This document shows positions 18,475 to 27,505 of a stretch of 64,000 nt of DNA, piece after piece. The notes beneath the pieces were generated by a model. That model saw only the letters and a list, made by a program, of their open reading frames with translations. It searched no databases and was not told where the DNA came from. Origin of the DNA: Acidobacteriota bacterium (lineage in GTDB: Bacteria > Acidobacteriota > Blastocatellia > Pyrinomonadales > Pyrinomonadaceae); the NCBI GenBank assembly GCA_016715115.1, contig JADKBM010000013.1, positions 372,001 to 436,000 on the forward strand. Reading direction: 5' to 3'. Made by a program: the position numbers and the translations under genes. Positions within the stretch are counted from its first letter, which is position 1. Each line of letters starts with the position of its first letter.

Positions 18475-18985
18475 ATGACAACGTTCGAAATAATCGGTTT
18501 GATTGCTGCGGGCGTTTTTGTCGTCGCGTTCTTGGCGATCGCGTTGCCCAGAACTGTCGTTTATTTCATCAAGGGACCGCTCGAAGCTCGGATTTCATCC
18601 GTCTACAGACCGGACGAAGTCTTGATAAATGATCTAACGGCGAACAGTTTCGGGCTTGAGTCGGCAGGGGTTTCGCGGCCGCGTGGCAAAGGGGGCATTG
18701 GTACTCACCGCGCAGTCCCTGCACTTTTTTATGTTTCTTCCGAAACGCGAGGTTCGTATTCCCCTTACCGCGGTTTCTGAGTTGACTTTCACGAAGAGCC
18801 ATTTGGGCAAGGCTACTGTTTATGATTTGTTGAAGGTTCGGTTCTCCGTCGAGGGCAGAACCGACTCGATTGCCTTCTATCTGACCGAACCGGCATCGTG
18901 GGAGTTGAGGATTGAAGAACTCAAGGCTCAAACGGTATCGAACGGGAAGTTCGGTGTGACTCCCCCAAAACAAGACGGACCGTGA
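18475..18985 (+). pseudogene. Membrane-anchored PH-like domain protein, frameshifted
   Basis: The ATG at 18475 follows the DUF6438 stop by four bases. The N-terminus (IIGLIAAGVFVVAFLAIALP) is a membrane span. The frame breaks near 18665; continuing in the next frame gives RGRVAKGALVLTAQSLHFFM, KREVRIPLTAVSELTF and LKVRFSVEGRTDSIAFYL, which look like a bacterial PH or GRAM-like beta domain. One extra base near GCAGGGG would explain it. With the shift removed the protein would be about 170 residues. No specific function can be given. Confidence 0.6.
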
Positions 18986-19179
18986 TCCGCCTTGCTCGGT
19001 TCCGAAAAGGTCAGGAAATCGACGAACGAGCCTCCCGTCAAAAACGCCCCGGATGGGCTGAATCAAGCGGCAGAATTTTGCCCGCGAATTACGCCAACAA
19101 TACGAAAATCGATGATTTCAAAACGGTGCCATCCCGTTTCTTAAGCGCTGAATTTTCAAGTGTGCATTTTGGCGCGATC

Positions 19180-20778
19180 CTACTCGATCTTTGCCTTGTG
19201 ACACTCGTTGCACTGAAATTTCGAAATGTCCCCGAGATTCACCGGATGCTGGAACGCGCGGTTGCCGGTATGACATTGCGCGCATTGATAACGTGCCTTG
19301 TCGCCGAGATTCAGCGGGTGTTGGAAATCGCCGTTCGGCGGCGTGAACGTCTTGCCGCCGATCGTCTGGTCGAGCGTCGTGTGGCAGATATGACATTCGG
19401 TCCTGATCTGTTTGCCTTCCGGGCTGACGTGCCGGCCGTCGTGGCACCGGAAACAGCCCTGGAAATTCATATGACCGATGTTGTTGACGTGGCTCTGCCA
19501 GTCGGTCTTCATTTCCGGGAAGAAATATGTCGAGTAGATCCTCTGAACTTCGGTCACCGCCGCGTTGATCGACTCGGCCTTCGAGCTGGAGACATCCGGA
19601 TAGTTAGCCCGATAGTATTCGGGAAGATCGCGGGCTATTGTCTGCAGTGCCTCCTCATTCGTGTTGTAGGGTTTGGATAATACCTCGACCGACTTCATCT
19701 TCAGGAAAGGCAGGGAAACGTCGAGCTTATTGGCCGAAAAAGCCGTGTCGACCGCCTGATTCGGCGATACGTAAATATGCGAAGGACGGTTATGACAGTC
19801 GACGCAGTCCATCTTGCGTTTCGGCGAACTTTCGATTAGATCCGGCGTCAAGCGGCTTTCGGTCGACGTGTATTCGACGACGCGGCCGCTGGAATCCTTG
19901 AACCGCACCCAGGCGATCTTCTGGCGCTTCTCGTCGGTCGAAATGTAGGTCACCTCGTTCGCGACGTTCATATGCCAGTGAATCCCGCCGCCTTGACCGA
20001 CGGTCGGACTTCCGCCTCCGGTCTTGATCAACAGACGACTCTGGCTCATCGTATTGTCCTTGTCATATCCGAAATGCGTGAAAATCTTCATTTGCTCGCC
20101 GAAGAACTTCTCGGGCCAGTGGCAGCGTTCGCAAATGTCCTGCGCCGGGCGCAAATTATGAACGGGCGTCGGAATCGGTTTCTGGTAGCTTCCGAACGCG
20201 AGTGCCAGCAACTGACGGGCGCCTTCGAGTTTGGACTTGACGTAGAAATCGGCGCCGCCGCCGACGTGACATTCGACGCATCTGACACGCGCGTGAGCGG
20301 ACGCCTTGTAAGCGGTGTTCTCGGGATGCATCACGTGACACAATTCTCCGCAGAACGCAGTCGATTCGGTGTATTCAAAGCCGCGATAACTGCCGAACGC
20401 GCTGATCATAATGAAGATGAAAGCGCCGCCGAGGAACATAAAGAAAATGCGTCGCCGTCGCGGCCCGTTGAGATCGAGGATCGGATATGCGGCAATCTCC
20501 TCAGGTGACAGCTTTCTTCGTCGCCGGTATTCAAACACGATGCCGACAAGCATCACGAAAATGCCGAACATCATCATTCCCGGCAGGAGAATGTAGATCA
20601 GGATGCCGAGATACGAGTGTTCGGTCGAACTCGACAATTCGATCAGAAAAAGCAAAACGATGCTGACGATGCTCGCCGTCGCGATAACCCCGCCGAACAG
20701 CGTGATATAGTTTTGCCAGAGACTCGGAACCTTTGGAGGTTCTGCCGTGACTTCTTGTTCTTCTTTGTCTTCGCTCAT
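19180..20778 (-). CDS. NapC/NirT-type membrane multiheme cytochrome with extended C-terminus
   Basis: 532 residues. Three membrane spans (about 25-48, 57-83, 109-130) are followed by a heme domain that begins with FCGELCHVMHPE (a CxxxCH site typical of NapC/NirT relatives), then CVECHVGGG, CERCHWPEKFFG and CVDCHNRPSH, and later CFRCH, CHICH, CAQCH and CNECH, giving eight heme sites. NapC/NirT proteins oxidise membrane quinol and feed periplasmic reductases or carriers. The last part contains an internal duplication (FQHPLNLGD / FQHPVNLGD, each before a heme site). The gene is divergent from the monoheme cytochrome at 21257. A -24/-12 promoter match lies 100 bases upstream, and a CRP-type palindrome lies further upstream. 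It is longer than classical NapC (~200 aa), so it may combine quinol oxidation with a wire domain. Confidence 0.8.
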   Translation of the reverse strand: MSEDKEEQEVTAEPPKVPSLWQNYITLFGGVIATASIVSIVLLFLIELSSSTEHSYLGILIYILLPGMMMFGIFVMLVGIVFEYRRRRKLSPEEIAAYPILDLNGPRRRRIFFMFLGGAFIFIMISAFGSYRGFEYTESTAFCGELCHVMHPENTAYKASAHARVRCVECHVGGGADFYVKSKLEGARQLLALAFGSYQKPIPTPVHNLRPAQDICERCHWPEKFFGEQMKIFTHFGYDKDNTMSQSRLLIKTGGGSPTVGQGGGIHWHMNVANEVTYISTDEKRQKIAWVRFKDSSGRVVEYTSTESRLTPDLIESSPKRKMDCVDCHNRPSHIYVSPNQAVDTAFSANKLDVSLPFLKMKSVEVLSKPYNTNEEALQTIARDLPEYYRANYPDVSSSKAESINAAVTEVQRIYSTYFFPEMKTDWQSHVNNIGHMNFQGCFRCHDGRHVSPEGKQIRTECHICHTTLDQTIGGKTFTPPNGDFQHPLNLGDKARYQCAQCHTGNRAFQHPVNLGDISKFQCNECHKAKIE

Positions 20779-20878
20779 AATGTTCGCCGACCACGCGGCC
20801 CCGTAGTTGAACTCTTTCAGCTTCTCGGCTCGACGCCGGATCTAGTTAACCGGAACGCCAAATTACGACACTAAGAGA

Positions 20879-20895
20879 CGGCAAGCGCTGTGCCG
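20879..20895 (-). promoter_or_regulatory. Sigma-54-type (-24/-12) promoter for the NapC-type gene
   Basis: On the minus strand CGGCACAGCGCTTGCC matches GGCAC-N5-TTGC with the GG-to-GC spacing of 12 required by sigma-54. It lies about 100 bases before the start at 20778. Confidence 0.55.
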
Positions 20896-20992
20896 AATCT
20901 CTTTCGCAATCGGAATTTCCTTGTGGTCGAACAATATCGTCTTCGAGTCAAATCAGCTTGGTCCTATTGTAGAACCGCGGAATAGATCGGGA

Positions 20993-21008
20993 TGTGATGC
21001 GAGTCACA
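20993..21008. promoter_or_regulatory. CRP/FNR-type palindrome between divergent cytochrome genes
   Basis: TGTGATGCGAGTCACA has exact TGTGA and TCACA half-sites. It lies about 100 bp upstream of the -24 element of the NapC-type gene and 175 bp upstream of that of the monoheme cytochrome gene. Confidence 0.65.
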
Positions 21009-21182
21009 GGCAATCGATTCTAACGGCGACGTGACTATTTTTCAGTCCGTCCGACTTTTTTTCACGTTGCGGAGGACTGCGGCCGATGCAAAGTGCGGAA
21101 TTCTCCGCGGGCGTTATGAAAATTTTCGGAGCGCCGGGCTGGTTTCGCGCATCAGAAGGTTGAATGTGCTTATCTGAAACTT

Positions 21183-21199
21183 GGGCACAATTGTTGCTT
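21183..21199 (+). promoter_or_regulatory. Sigma-54-type (-24/-12) promoter for the monoheme cytochrome
   Basis: GGGCACAATTGTTGCTT contains GGCAC-N5-TTGCT with GG-to-GC spacing of 12. It lies 58 bases before the ATG at 21257. Confidence 0.55.
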
Positions 21200-21256
21200 G
21201 ATGAAACAGCAAAGCCCTTCGGAAGGCTGGGTAGGACAAGTTATCAGGAGAAATAA

Positions 21257-21589
21257 ATGACCATTGATCGAATAAAATTAACAGTAACAGTAATTATGAT
21301 GCTCCCCCTTTTGGCTCTCTTTGCCTTTCAGGACACGGCGGTTAACGGTGCGCCGCTTGAAGATGCGGCGGCCGTTTACAAGGCCAAATGCGCAATGTGC
21401 CACGGTCAGACCGCGGAAAAGAAATTCGACGCGACGAAGTCCGACGAAGTTCTGGTCGAAATCGTGTTGAAGGGCAAAGCCGACGCCAAACCTCCGATGC
21501 CCGGTTACGAAGCGAAGGGTATGACGGCCGATGACGCTAAGGCATTGGTCGCGCATATGAAATCATTGCGCACGCCGCCGGCTGAATAA
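21257..21589 (+). CDS. Small monoheme c-type cytochrome
   Basis: 110 residues. A signal peptide (about residues 1-25) is followed by AAAVYKAKCAMCHGQTAEKK, a class I heme site, and by PPMPGYEAKGMT, whose Met residues provide the distal ligand candidate, then the C-terminal helix DDAKALVAHMKSLR. This is a soluble periplasmic electron shuttle of about 8.5 kDa. AGGAGA lies 7 bases before the ATG. A sigma-54-type promoter and a CRP-type palindrome lie upstream, and a strong terminator follows. It may exchange electrons with the neighbouring NapC-type protein. Confidence 0.85.
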   Translation: MTIDRIKLTVTVIMMLPLLALFAFQDTAVNGAPLEDAAAVYKAKCAMCHGQTAEKKFDATKSDEVLVEIVLKGKADAKPPMPGYEAKGMTADDAKALVAHMKSLRTPPAE

Positions 21590-21623
21590 CTCTTTAGATT
21601 TTCTGCCATGTTGCTCCTTGATG

Positions 21624-21659
21624 CAGCGCGCCGGATCGATTTCCGGCGCGCTGTTTTTG
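21624..21659 (+). terminator. Rho-independent terminator of the monoheme cytochrome gene
   Basis: A perfect 12-bp stem (CAGCGCGCCGGA/TCCGGCGCGCTG) is followed by TTTTTGT. Confidence 0.9.
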
Positions 21660-21694
21660 TGCTCGAAATTGAGGGGATAGAAGGGAAGCATTCC

Positions 21695-22208
21695 AGCGTC
21701 ATCCCAGCGGATTCCATTCAGGAGCATTCCAGAGGATTCCAGGGGATTCCAGAGGGATTCCAGAGAATTCCAGAGGGATTCCAGAGGGATTCCAGAGGGA
21801 TTCCAAGGGGACGAAACCAAAGCATTGCAAAGGGATACCAGAGAATTCCAATGGATTCCAAAGGGACTGCAAACGACTGCAATTAATTGCAGGAGAGGAT
21901 TCCAGAGTATTCTTCTCGAATAACTCTGGAATCCTCTTCGACTCTCTGGAATCCTTTGGAATCGAATCGCTTTGGAATCCTCTTCGAATCGCTCTGGAAT
22001 TCTCTGGAATCGTCCTGGAATCCTCTGGAATCCTCTCGAATCGCTCTGGAATCGTCCTGGAATCCTCTGGAATCCTATGGAATCCTCTGGAATCCCCTCG
22101 AATCGCTCTGGAATTCTCTGGAATCCCTCTGGAATTCTCTGGAATCGTCCTGGAATCCTCTGGAATTCTCTGGAATTCTCTGGAATTCTCTCGAATCGTC
22201 CTGGAATC
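21695..22208. repeat. Repeat array 1: GGATTCCAGAG words in two opposite halves
   Basis: The left half (to about 21900) reads GGATTCCAGAG on the plus strand; the right half (from about 21920) reads CTCTGGAATCC, its reverse complement. The words are 10-12 bases with frequent variants. The halves meet at a 19-bp stem with one bulged base (21894-21912 against 21918-21937). The array abuts the ppdK stop codon. Two frames run open through it (21608-21886 and 21887-22309), but they are products of repeats without stops, not genes. Confidence 0.9.
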
Positions 22209-22211
22209 CCG

Positions 22212-24908
22212 CTACGCCGCCGTTTTCAGCACTGAATGCGCGGAGGAAAGCCTGGCGATCGGAACACGGAATGGCGAACAACTCACGTAGTCGAGCCCGA
22301 TCGAGTTGAAGAACTCTATTGACCGAGGGTCGCCGCCGTGTTCGCCGCAGATTCCGACCTTCAGCGACGGATTGACCCGACGCCCGCGTTCGATGGCGAT
22401 CTTGATGAGTTCGCCGACGCCGACGGTGTCGAGCGTTTGAAACGGATCGTCCGGATATATCTTCTTATCGACGTAGAACGGCAGGAAACGCGCCGAATCG
22501 TCGCGGCTCAAACCGAGCGTAGTCTGGGTCAGATCGTTCGTGCCGAACGAGAAAAAGTCCGCGTCGGCCGCAATCTGGTCCGCGACCAAAGCTGCCCGCG
22601 GGAGCTCGATCATCGTTCCGACGAGGAACTTCAGTTCCATTCCGTGTTCGTCCATCACCTTTCGCGCAACTTCGCGAATGATCTCCGCCTGATTTCTAAA
22701 TTCTTCGGGCGAAGAGACGAGCGGGATCATTATTTCCGGATGAACCTCGATGCCTTCACCGGCGACCTCGCACGCCGCTTCGACGATCGCGCGAACCTGC
22801 ATCCGCGTCACTTCCGGAACGACGATGCCAAGACGGCAACCGCGCAGCCCGAGCATCGGATTGGCCTCTGAAAGCTGTTCGACGCGCCGCAGCAGTTTGC
22901 GCTTGTCGGCGATCTCGTCGATCAGATTGTCCATCTCTTTGGGACCCGACTGCCGTGCGCGGAATTTGAGTTCGGTCAGTTCGCCGAGAAGGTCGTGTTT
23001 GTTCGGCAGAAACTCGTGCAACGGCGGATCGAGAAGGCGGATCGTAACCGGCAGACCGGCCATCGACTTGAAGATCTCGACGAAATCTTGCTTCTGGAAG
23101 GGCAGCAATTTGTCGAGCGCTTTTTCGCGGTTGCCCGCGCCGGCGGCGAGGATCATCTCGCGCATCACTTCAAGTCGGCTCTCGCCGAAGAACATATGTT
23201 CGGTGCGGCAGAGACCGATGCCTTGGGCGCCGTAGCCGCGCGCGACCGTTGAATCGTGGCCGGTGTCGGCGTTGGCGCGCACCTTTAGCCGGCGGACGCC
23301 GTCGGCCCAGGTCATCAGCAGATCAAAGTCCTCGTCGAGGCGAGGTTGAATCGTATTGATCTTGCCGCGATAGATGTTGCCGTGTGTGCCGTCAACCGTG
23401 ATCCACTCGCCTTTTGTGACGGTGACGTCGCCGACGCTGAATTCGTTGTGGCTGTAGTTGATGTTCAGATCGCTCGCGCCCGCGACGCACGGCTTGCCCA
23501 TACCGCGTGCGACGACCGCCGCGTGCGAGGTCATTCCGCCGTGCTGAGTCAGGATCGCCTGTGCCAGAACCATACCGTGGAAGTCGTCCGGACTGGTCTC
23601 GCGCCGCACGAGGACGACTTTTTCGCCGGCCTTGGCGAGTTCCTCGGCTTCATCAGGCGAAAAGATAACGATTCCTTGGGCCGCGCCCGGACTCGCCGGC
23701 AAACCGGTTGCCAGAACCTGTGTTTCATCGTCCGGATCGATCATCGGATGAAGCAACTGGTCGAGTTGTTCCGCCGATACGCGCTGGATCGCTGTCGTTT
23801 GATCGATCAGACCCTCGCGCACCATCGCGACGGCGATCTTGACCGCAGACGCGCCGGTTCGTTTTCCGCTGCGCGTCTGCAGAATGAAAAGCTTGCCGCG
23901 CTCGATCGTGAACTCGATATCCTGCATTTCGTGGTAATGCATCTCGAGCTGCGCGCAGATGTCGAGCAGATTCTGATAAATGTCCGGCATTGCGGTCTGC
24001 AAGACGGAGATCGGATTGGGCGTCCGGATGCCTGCAACGACGTCCTCGCCCTGCGCATTGAGCAGATACTCACCGTAAAGCGCACGTTCGCCGGTAGAAG
24101 GATTGCGCGTGAAGCACACGCCGGTTCCGCTGGTGTCGCCGAGATTTCCGAAAACCATCGACTGAATGTTGACCGCGGTTCCGAGATCGCCCGGAATGCG
24201 ATGAACGCGACGATAATCGACCGCGCGTTTTCCCATCCAGGAATCAAACACGGCAGCGATCGCCATTTTCAGCTGTTCGTCGACGTCGTCCGGAAACTCT
24301 TTGTAGTACTCGGCGTAAACGATTTTTTTGTAAGTTGCGAGAATCTCTTTCAATTCGTCCGTGGTCAGTTCCGAGTCAGTTCGGACGCCTGCCTTGTAGC
24401 GATCGAGAACGCGCTCAAACTTCTCGTGCTCGATACCGAGCACGATCTGGCTGAAAAGGGAAACGAAGCGCCGGTATGCGTCCCAGGCGAAACGCTCGTC
24501 GTTGGTGTGGCGGGCGAGCCCGACAACCGTCTGATCGTTGAGTCCAAGATTGAGGATCGTGTCCATCATTCCGGGCATCGAAACGGGCGAGCCTGAACGG
24601 ACCGAAATCAAGAGCGGATCCGAGGCGTTGCCGAATCCCCGACCGAGTTTCGCTTCGAGCGCGCTAATACTGGACTTGACCTGATTCCAGAGCCCGTCGG
24701 GATAGATCTTCTCGTTAGCGTGATAAGCGTTGCAGCACTCGGTCGTGATAATGAATCCCGGAGGTATCGGCAAACCAAGTTTCGTCATGTTCGCAAGCGC
24801 GGCGCCTTTGCCACCGAGAATATTTTTGCCGTTCTGCGTGTTGGGATTTTCGAATTCCTCGAAAAGATAAGACCATTTCTTTGCGGTACTTTGTGCGTTT
24901 GGATCCAT
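22212..24908 (-). CDS. ppdK: Pyruvate, phosphate dikinase
   Basis: 898 residues from the ATG at 24908, chosen because GAGGTGA lies 6-7 bases upstream and the protein then starts MDPNAQSTAKKWSYLF, near the family start; the frame is open further upstream. PPDK interconverts pyruvate, ATP and Pi with PEP, AMP and PPi. Visible parts are the ATP-grasp region (GGKGAALANMTKLGLPIPPG, GMMDTILNLGLND), the swivelling phosphohistidine domain (GGMTSHAAVVARGMGKP) and the PEP-binding barrel (GLCRTEHMFF, FGTNDLTQTTLG, VGICGEHGGDP). Length matches the bacterial family (~875-900). It is intact. A CRP-type palindrome lies 100 bases upstream, which ties it to the cytochrome genes and may reflect PPi-based glycolysis or gluconeogenesis under low-energy conditions. 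Confidence 0.95.
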   Translation of the reverse strand: MDPNAQSTAKKWSYLFEEFENPNTQNGKNILGGKGAALANMTKLGLPIPPGFIITTECCNAYHANEKIYPDGLWNQVKSSISALEAKLGRGFGNASDPLLISVRSGSPVSMPGMMDTILNLGLNDQTVVGLARHTNDERFAWDAYRRFVSLFSQIVLGIEHEKFERVLDRYKAGVRTDSELTTDELKEILATYKKIVYAEYYKEFPDDVDEQLKMAIAAVFDSWMGKRAVDYRRVHRIPGDLGTAVNIQSMVFGNLGDTSGTGVCFTRNPSTGERALYGEYLLNAQGEDVVAGIRTPNPISVLQTAMPDIYQNLLDICAQLEMHYHEMQDIEFTIERGKLFILQTRSGKRTGASAVKIAVAMVREGLIDQTTAIQRVSAEQLDQLLHPMIDPDDETQVLATGLPASPGAAQGIVIFSPDEAEELAKAGEKVVLVRRETSPDDFHGMVLAQAILTQHGGMTSHAAVVARGMGKPCVAGASDLNINYSHNEFSVGDVTVTKGEWITVDGTHGNIYRGKINTIQPRLDEDFDLLMTWADGVRRLKVRANADTGHDSTVARGYGAQGIGLCRTEHMFFGESRLEVMREMILAAGAGNREKALDKLLPFQKQDFVEIFKSMAGLPVTIRLLDPPLHEFLPNKHDLLGELTELKFRARQSGPKEMDNLIDEIADKRKLLRRVEQLSEANPMLGLRGCRLGIVVPEVTRMQVRAIVEAACEVAGEGIEVHPEIMIPLVSSPEEFRNQAEIIREVARKVMDEHGMELKFLVGTMIELPRAALVADQIAADADFFSFGTNDLTQTTLGLSRDDSARFLPFYVDKKIYPDDPFQTLDTVGVGELIKIAIERGRRVNPSLKVGICGEHGGDPRSIEFFNSIGLDYVSCSPFRVPIARLSSAHSVLKTAA

Positions 24909-25007
24909 AAAATTCACCTCTGAATGCGGAATAACTGCTGAAAAAAACAATACAAAAATCGATAAATAGCGTCTTTTCAAACGATAGCAATTTCGGACCT
25001 CCGCATC

Positions 25008-25023
25008 TGTGACTAGTGTCACA
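25008..25023. promoter_or_regulatory. CRP/FNR-type palindrome upstream of ppdK
   Basis: TGTGACTAGTGTCACA is a perfect 6-4-6 inverted repeat with TGTGA/TCACA half-sites, 100 bases upstream of the ppdK start. Confidence 0.7.
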
Positions 25024-25169
25024 AGCGCGGGACTCTTTTGACCCTTGGGAACAGGCGAAAAGCGGGAATGCCGTTTTTAGCATGATGTTTCGCGGGAAGA
25101 AGTTCTTGTTTCGTGATTTGGGGTAAATCAGAATCTCCGCTTGGGATGCCATCGCGGGTTCTTGATGAC

Positions 25170-25316
25170 CTCGGAGACCGCTCGGACTTTGCGTGCGGTC
25201 TCCGAGCACGAAAATGCCTGATCGGCAAAGGGCAAGCCGGATCTTCACGCAAAGTCCGCAAAGACAGGTCGGTACCATCTGCGGCAGCGGATGGTACCGA
25301 CCTGTCTTTGCGGACT
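25170..25316. repeat. Two adjacent perfect long palindromes
   Basis: The first (25170-25206) has a 12-bp stem around 13 bases. The second (25253-25316) has a perfect 27-bp stem (25253-25279 with 25290-25316) around a 10-base loop. Neither ends in a T-run. They fill the gap between the ppdK promoter and the terminator of the barrel gene and look like dispersed palindromic elements. Confidence 0.85.
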
Positions 25317-25346
25317 CTACTGATGAGCCTGCGCGGACCGCAAAAA

Positions 25347-25380
25347 AATGAGAAGGCCGGACGATGCCGGCCTTCTCATT
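25347..25380 (-). terminator. Terminator of the decaheme/barrel operon
   Basis: A perfect 14-bp stem (AATGAGAAGGCCGG with its complement) and, on the minus strand, a following T-run. It lies 24 bases past the barrel stop. Confidence 0.85.
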
Positions 25381-25403
25381 GTCCGATGAGGTCTTCTCAT
25401 TCT

Positions 25404-27485
25404 TTAGCGGTCAGAACCGCCAAAGTAAAAGCGCAGTGACGTGTAGGGCAGGTGAGCCCTGTAGTTCTGCACAGGCGCGAACCGATCCTCATAGTTGAAG
25501 TACTGGTAGCCGATGTTCCAGTCGACCCGCCGGTGCAGTCTGAACGACGCCCGGAATTCGGGAGATTCCATTTTCATCGGATAACCGGTGAAGATGTTCT
25601 GGATCACTGTTGAGACGCGGTCGCGTTGACCGTAATCCCGGTTGTACCGATACGTCGCATAGAACGAAACCCATTTCGACGGCTTTGCTGAAACGTCGAA
25701 ATAGACCGTATGATCGCGCACATAGTATTGGCTGAATCCGCGCAGGTTCTGCGTGGTCGTAAAGATCGGCGTTCCGACCGGAATGATGATCGCCGTCGAA
25801 CTGGTCATATGCGTGTACGTATAACCGCCCGATATCGATACCTTCGTGATCGGCGTCCAATCCATGCTGCCGGCATAGATCCGGCTGTTGATGTCGGCAC
25901 CGAAAGAGCCGACGATCGCGCTTTCCGCCGGATTCGAATTGTCTTTCGAAATTGCCGAAAGATTGACTCCGATTTTGTCGAAGGTCCAGCGGCTTCTGAT
26001 GCGGAAGTTGGTGAACTTGTAATTTTCAAGACGCGAGAACACGTTGTCAGCTGACCCATGTTCGACGTCCCAGAACAACACCCAGTTCTTCATCGGCTTG
26101 ATCTTCATTCCGGCGATGAGCGTGTTGGTCGAATTAGACTCCTCTTCGGTAATGAACAGCGGATTCGTCGGCGACGGCGCGGACGTAAGCGTCTGGTTAT
26201 ATCCGAAAAGATCGATCTTGCGATGCGTGTAGCGGTAACCAATATGGAGCGAAACACGATTGTTGAACTGATAATCGCCCTCGATCGTATTCAAGTACTT
26301 CTCGTAATCGGTCACTCTATAGGCCGCTGAACGTGTCAGAGTCGTGGGTAAAGTCGTGCCCGCGGCATTCCGCCTGAAAAGTTGTTCGGCAAGATTCTCG
26401 CCGCCGTCGATCCCGAAGCGGTCGAACGAAAACGTGTTCGAGATCCGGAAATCGTCGGTAACGTTGAACGTTACACCGAGGTCGCCACGGAACTGGACGC
26501 GTTTGACGAGCGCGCTGATGTCGAAACGATCGAGATCGACCCAGTTGTTGCTGTTGTCGCGACCAGTGATCGTTTCGACGATCGAGTTGTTCGTCGACGA
26601 ACTTGAATACATTGCACGCGCCGTAAAATCAACCCGCTTCGCAATGGTGCGCTGGAGATTGAACGTCGTGAAATGCGATTTTCCGGTCGTCGGGAAATCA
26701 CGCTGGAACGTGTTGATCACCGTCGTATCGGTCGTGTTGTTGCCGACCGTCGGCGCCGCGAGGAAATACTGGGTATTGTCCTTGAACAGCCGATAGCCGT
26801 GCGCCAATCCGATGTTGAAGCCGAACAGCTTGCCGTCGAGTCCGACGCGGAAATCTTTGGCATTGGTCTTGTTGTTGACATCGACCCTGAAGTCGTCGCG
26901 ATAAGCGCGAGAATTCCAGGTTCCGGGGCCGCTGCCGTTTTCGAACGAACCGCCAAAACTCAACTTCAACTTGTCGCCGAGCGGATAAACGCTCAGGTCA
27001 AAATCGCCCATATCGCGATTGGTGTTGAAGTTATGCTGATTCAAGGCGTGATTCGTCAGATTGTTGTAAAGCGAAATCCGACGGAAGTTCGCCGTGAATG
27101 TGTAAAGTCCGGGGCTGTCGGCCAGGATCCGGGTGAAACCGGAACGGTCGGAACCCCAACCGGAACTGCTGATCTGTAACGTATCGAGGAAACGCCGCCG
27201 GCCGGTCGTGTTTTCCATTCTAAAACTCGAATCCCAGATGCGGAATCCGTTCCGATAATTCAGATCACTGCGAAACTTGTTGATGCTGCCGTTGACATCG
27301 AGACTGCGAATGCCGAGTTCGATGCTTGAAACTATCTTGTAGCCGTTGATGGTTTCGGGCGACGGTTCCGGCGTTTGGCCGAAAACCGAGGTTCCGAAGA
27401 TCAAACTTCCAAGCGCAACGGTCGAGATGAATAAGATTCTGCAGTTCATCATTGTCTTTTTCGTAAAACGTAATGTGTCGAACAT
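25404..27485 (-). CDS. Outer-membrane beta-barrel, MtrB/PioB-like partner of the decaheme cytochrome
   Basis: 693 residues with a signal peptide ending near VFGQ. The rest is an alternation of short amphipathic strands with aromatic ends (WVSFYATYRYNRDYGQ, WNIGYQYFNYED) and a final strand SLRFYFGGSDR, as expected for a porin with a large strand number. Length is close to MtrB (~700). MtrB/PioB barrels sheath a decaheme protein and let electrons cross the outer membrane. The assignment rests on the adjacent decaheme gene (20-bp gap), the length and barrel character; no CxxC near the mature N-terminus is present, unlike Shewanella MtrB. AGGAGG lies 6 bases before the ATG. Could also be another large porin family. 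Confidence 0.65.
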   Translation of the reverse strand: MFDTLRFTKKTMMNCRILFISTVALGSLIFGTSVFGQTPEPSPETINGYKIVSSIELGIRSLDVNGSINKFRSDLNYRNGFRIWDSSFRMENTTGRRRFLDTLQISSSGWGSDRSGFTRILADSPGLYTFTANFRRISLYNNLTNHALNQHNFNTNRDMGDFDLSVYPLGDKLKLSFGGSFENGSGPGTWNSRAYRDDFRVDVNNKTNAKDFRVGLDGKLFGFNIGLAHGYRLFKDNTQYFLAAPTVGNNTTDTTVINTFQRDFPTTGKSHFTTFNLQRTIAKRVDFTARAMYSSSSTNNSIVETITGRDNSNNWVDLDRFDISALVKRVQFRGDLGVTFNVTDDFRISNTFSFDRFGIDGGENLAEQLFRRNAAGTTLPTTLTRSAAYRVTDYEKYLNTIEGDYQFNNRVSLHIGYRYTHRKIDLFGYNQTLTSAPSPTNPLFITEEESNSTNTLIAGMKIKPMKNWVLFWDVEHGSADNVFSRLENYKFTNFRIRSRWTFDKIGVNLSAISKDNSNPAESAIVGSFGADINSRIYAGSMDWTPITKVSISGGYTYTHMTSSTAIIIPVGTPIFTTTQNLRGFSQYYVRDHTVYFDVSAKPSKWVSFYATYRYNRDYGQRDRVSTVIQNIFTGYPMKMESPEFRASFRLHRRVDWNIGYQYFNYEDRFAPVQNYRAHLPYTSLRFYFGGSDR

Positions 27486-27505
27486 ATTTTCCTCCTATTC
27501 ATCAT

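Noticed and set aside
21608..22309. Two open frames in array 1
   Set aside because: Same cause: repeat words without stop codons; no initiation context or domain.
23346..24596. 416-aa plus-strand frame opposite ppdK
   Set aside because: Shadow of ppdK, which is fully conserved.
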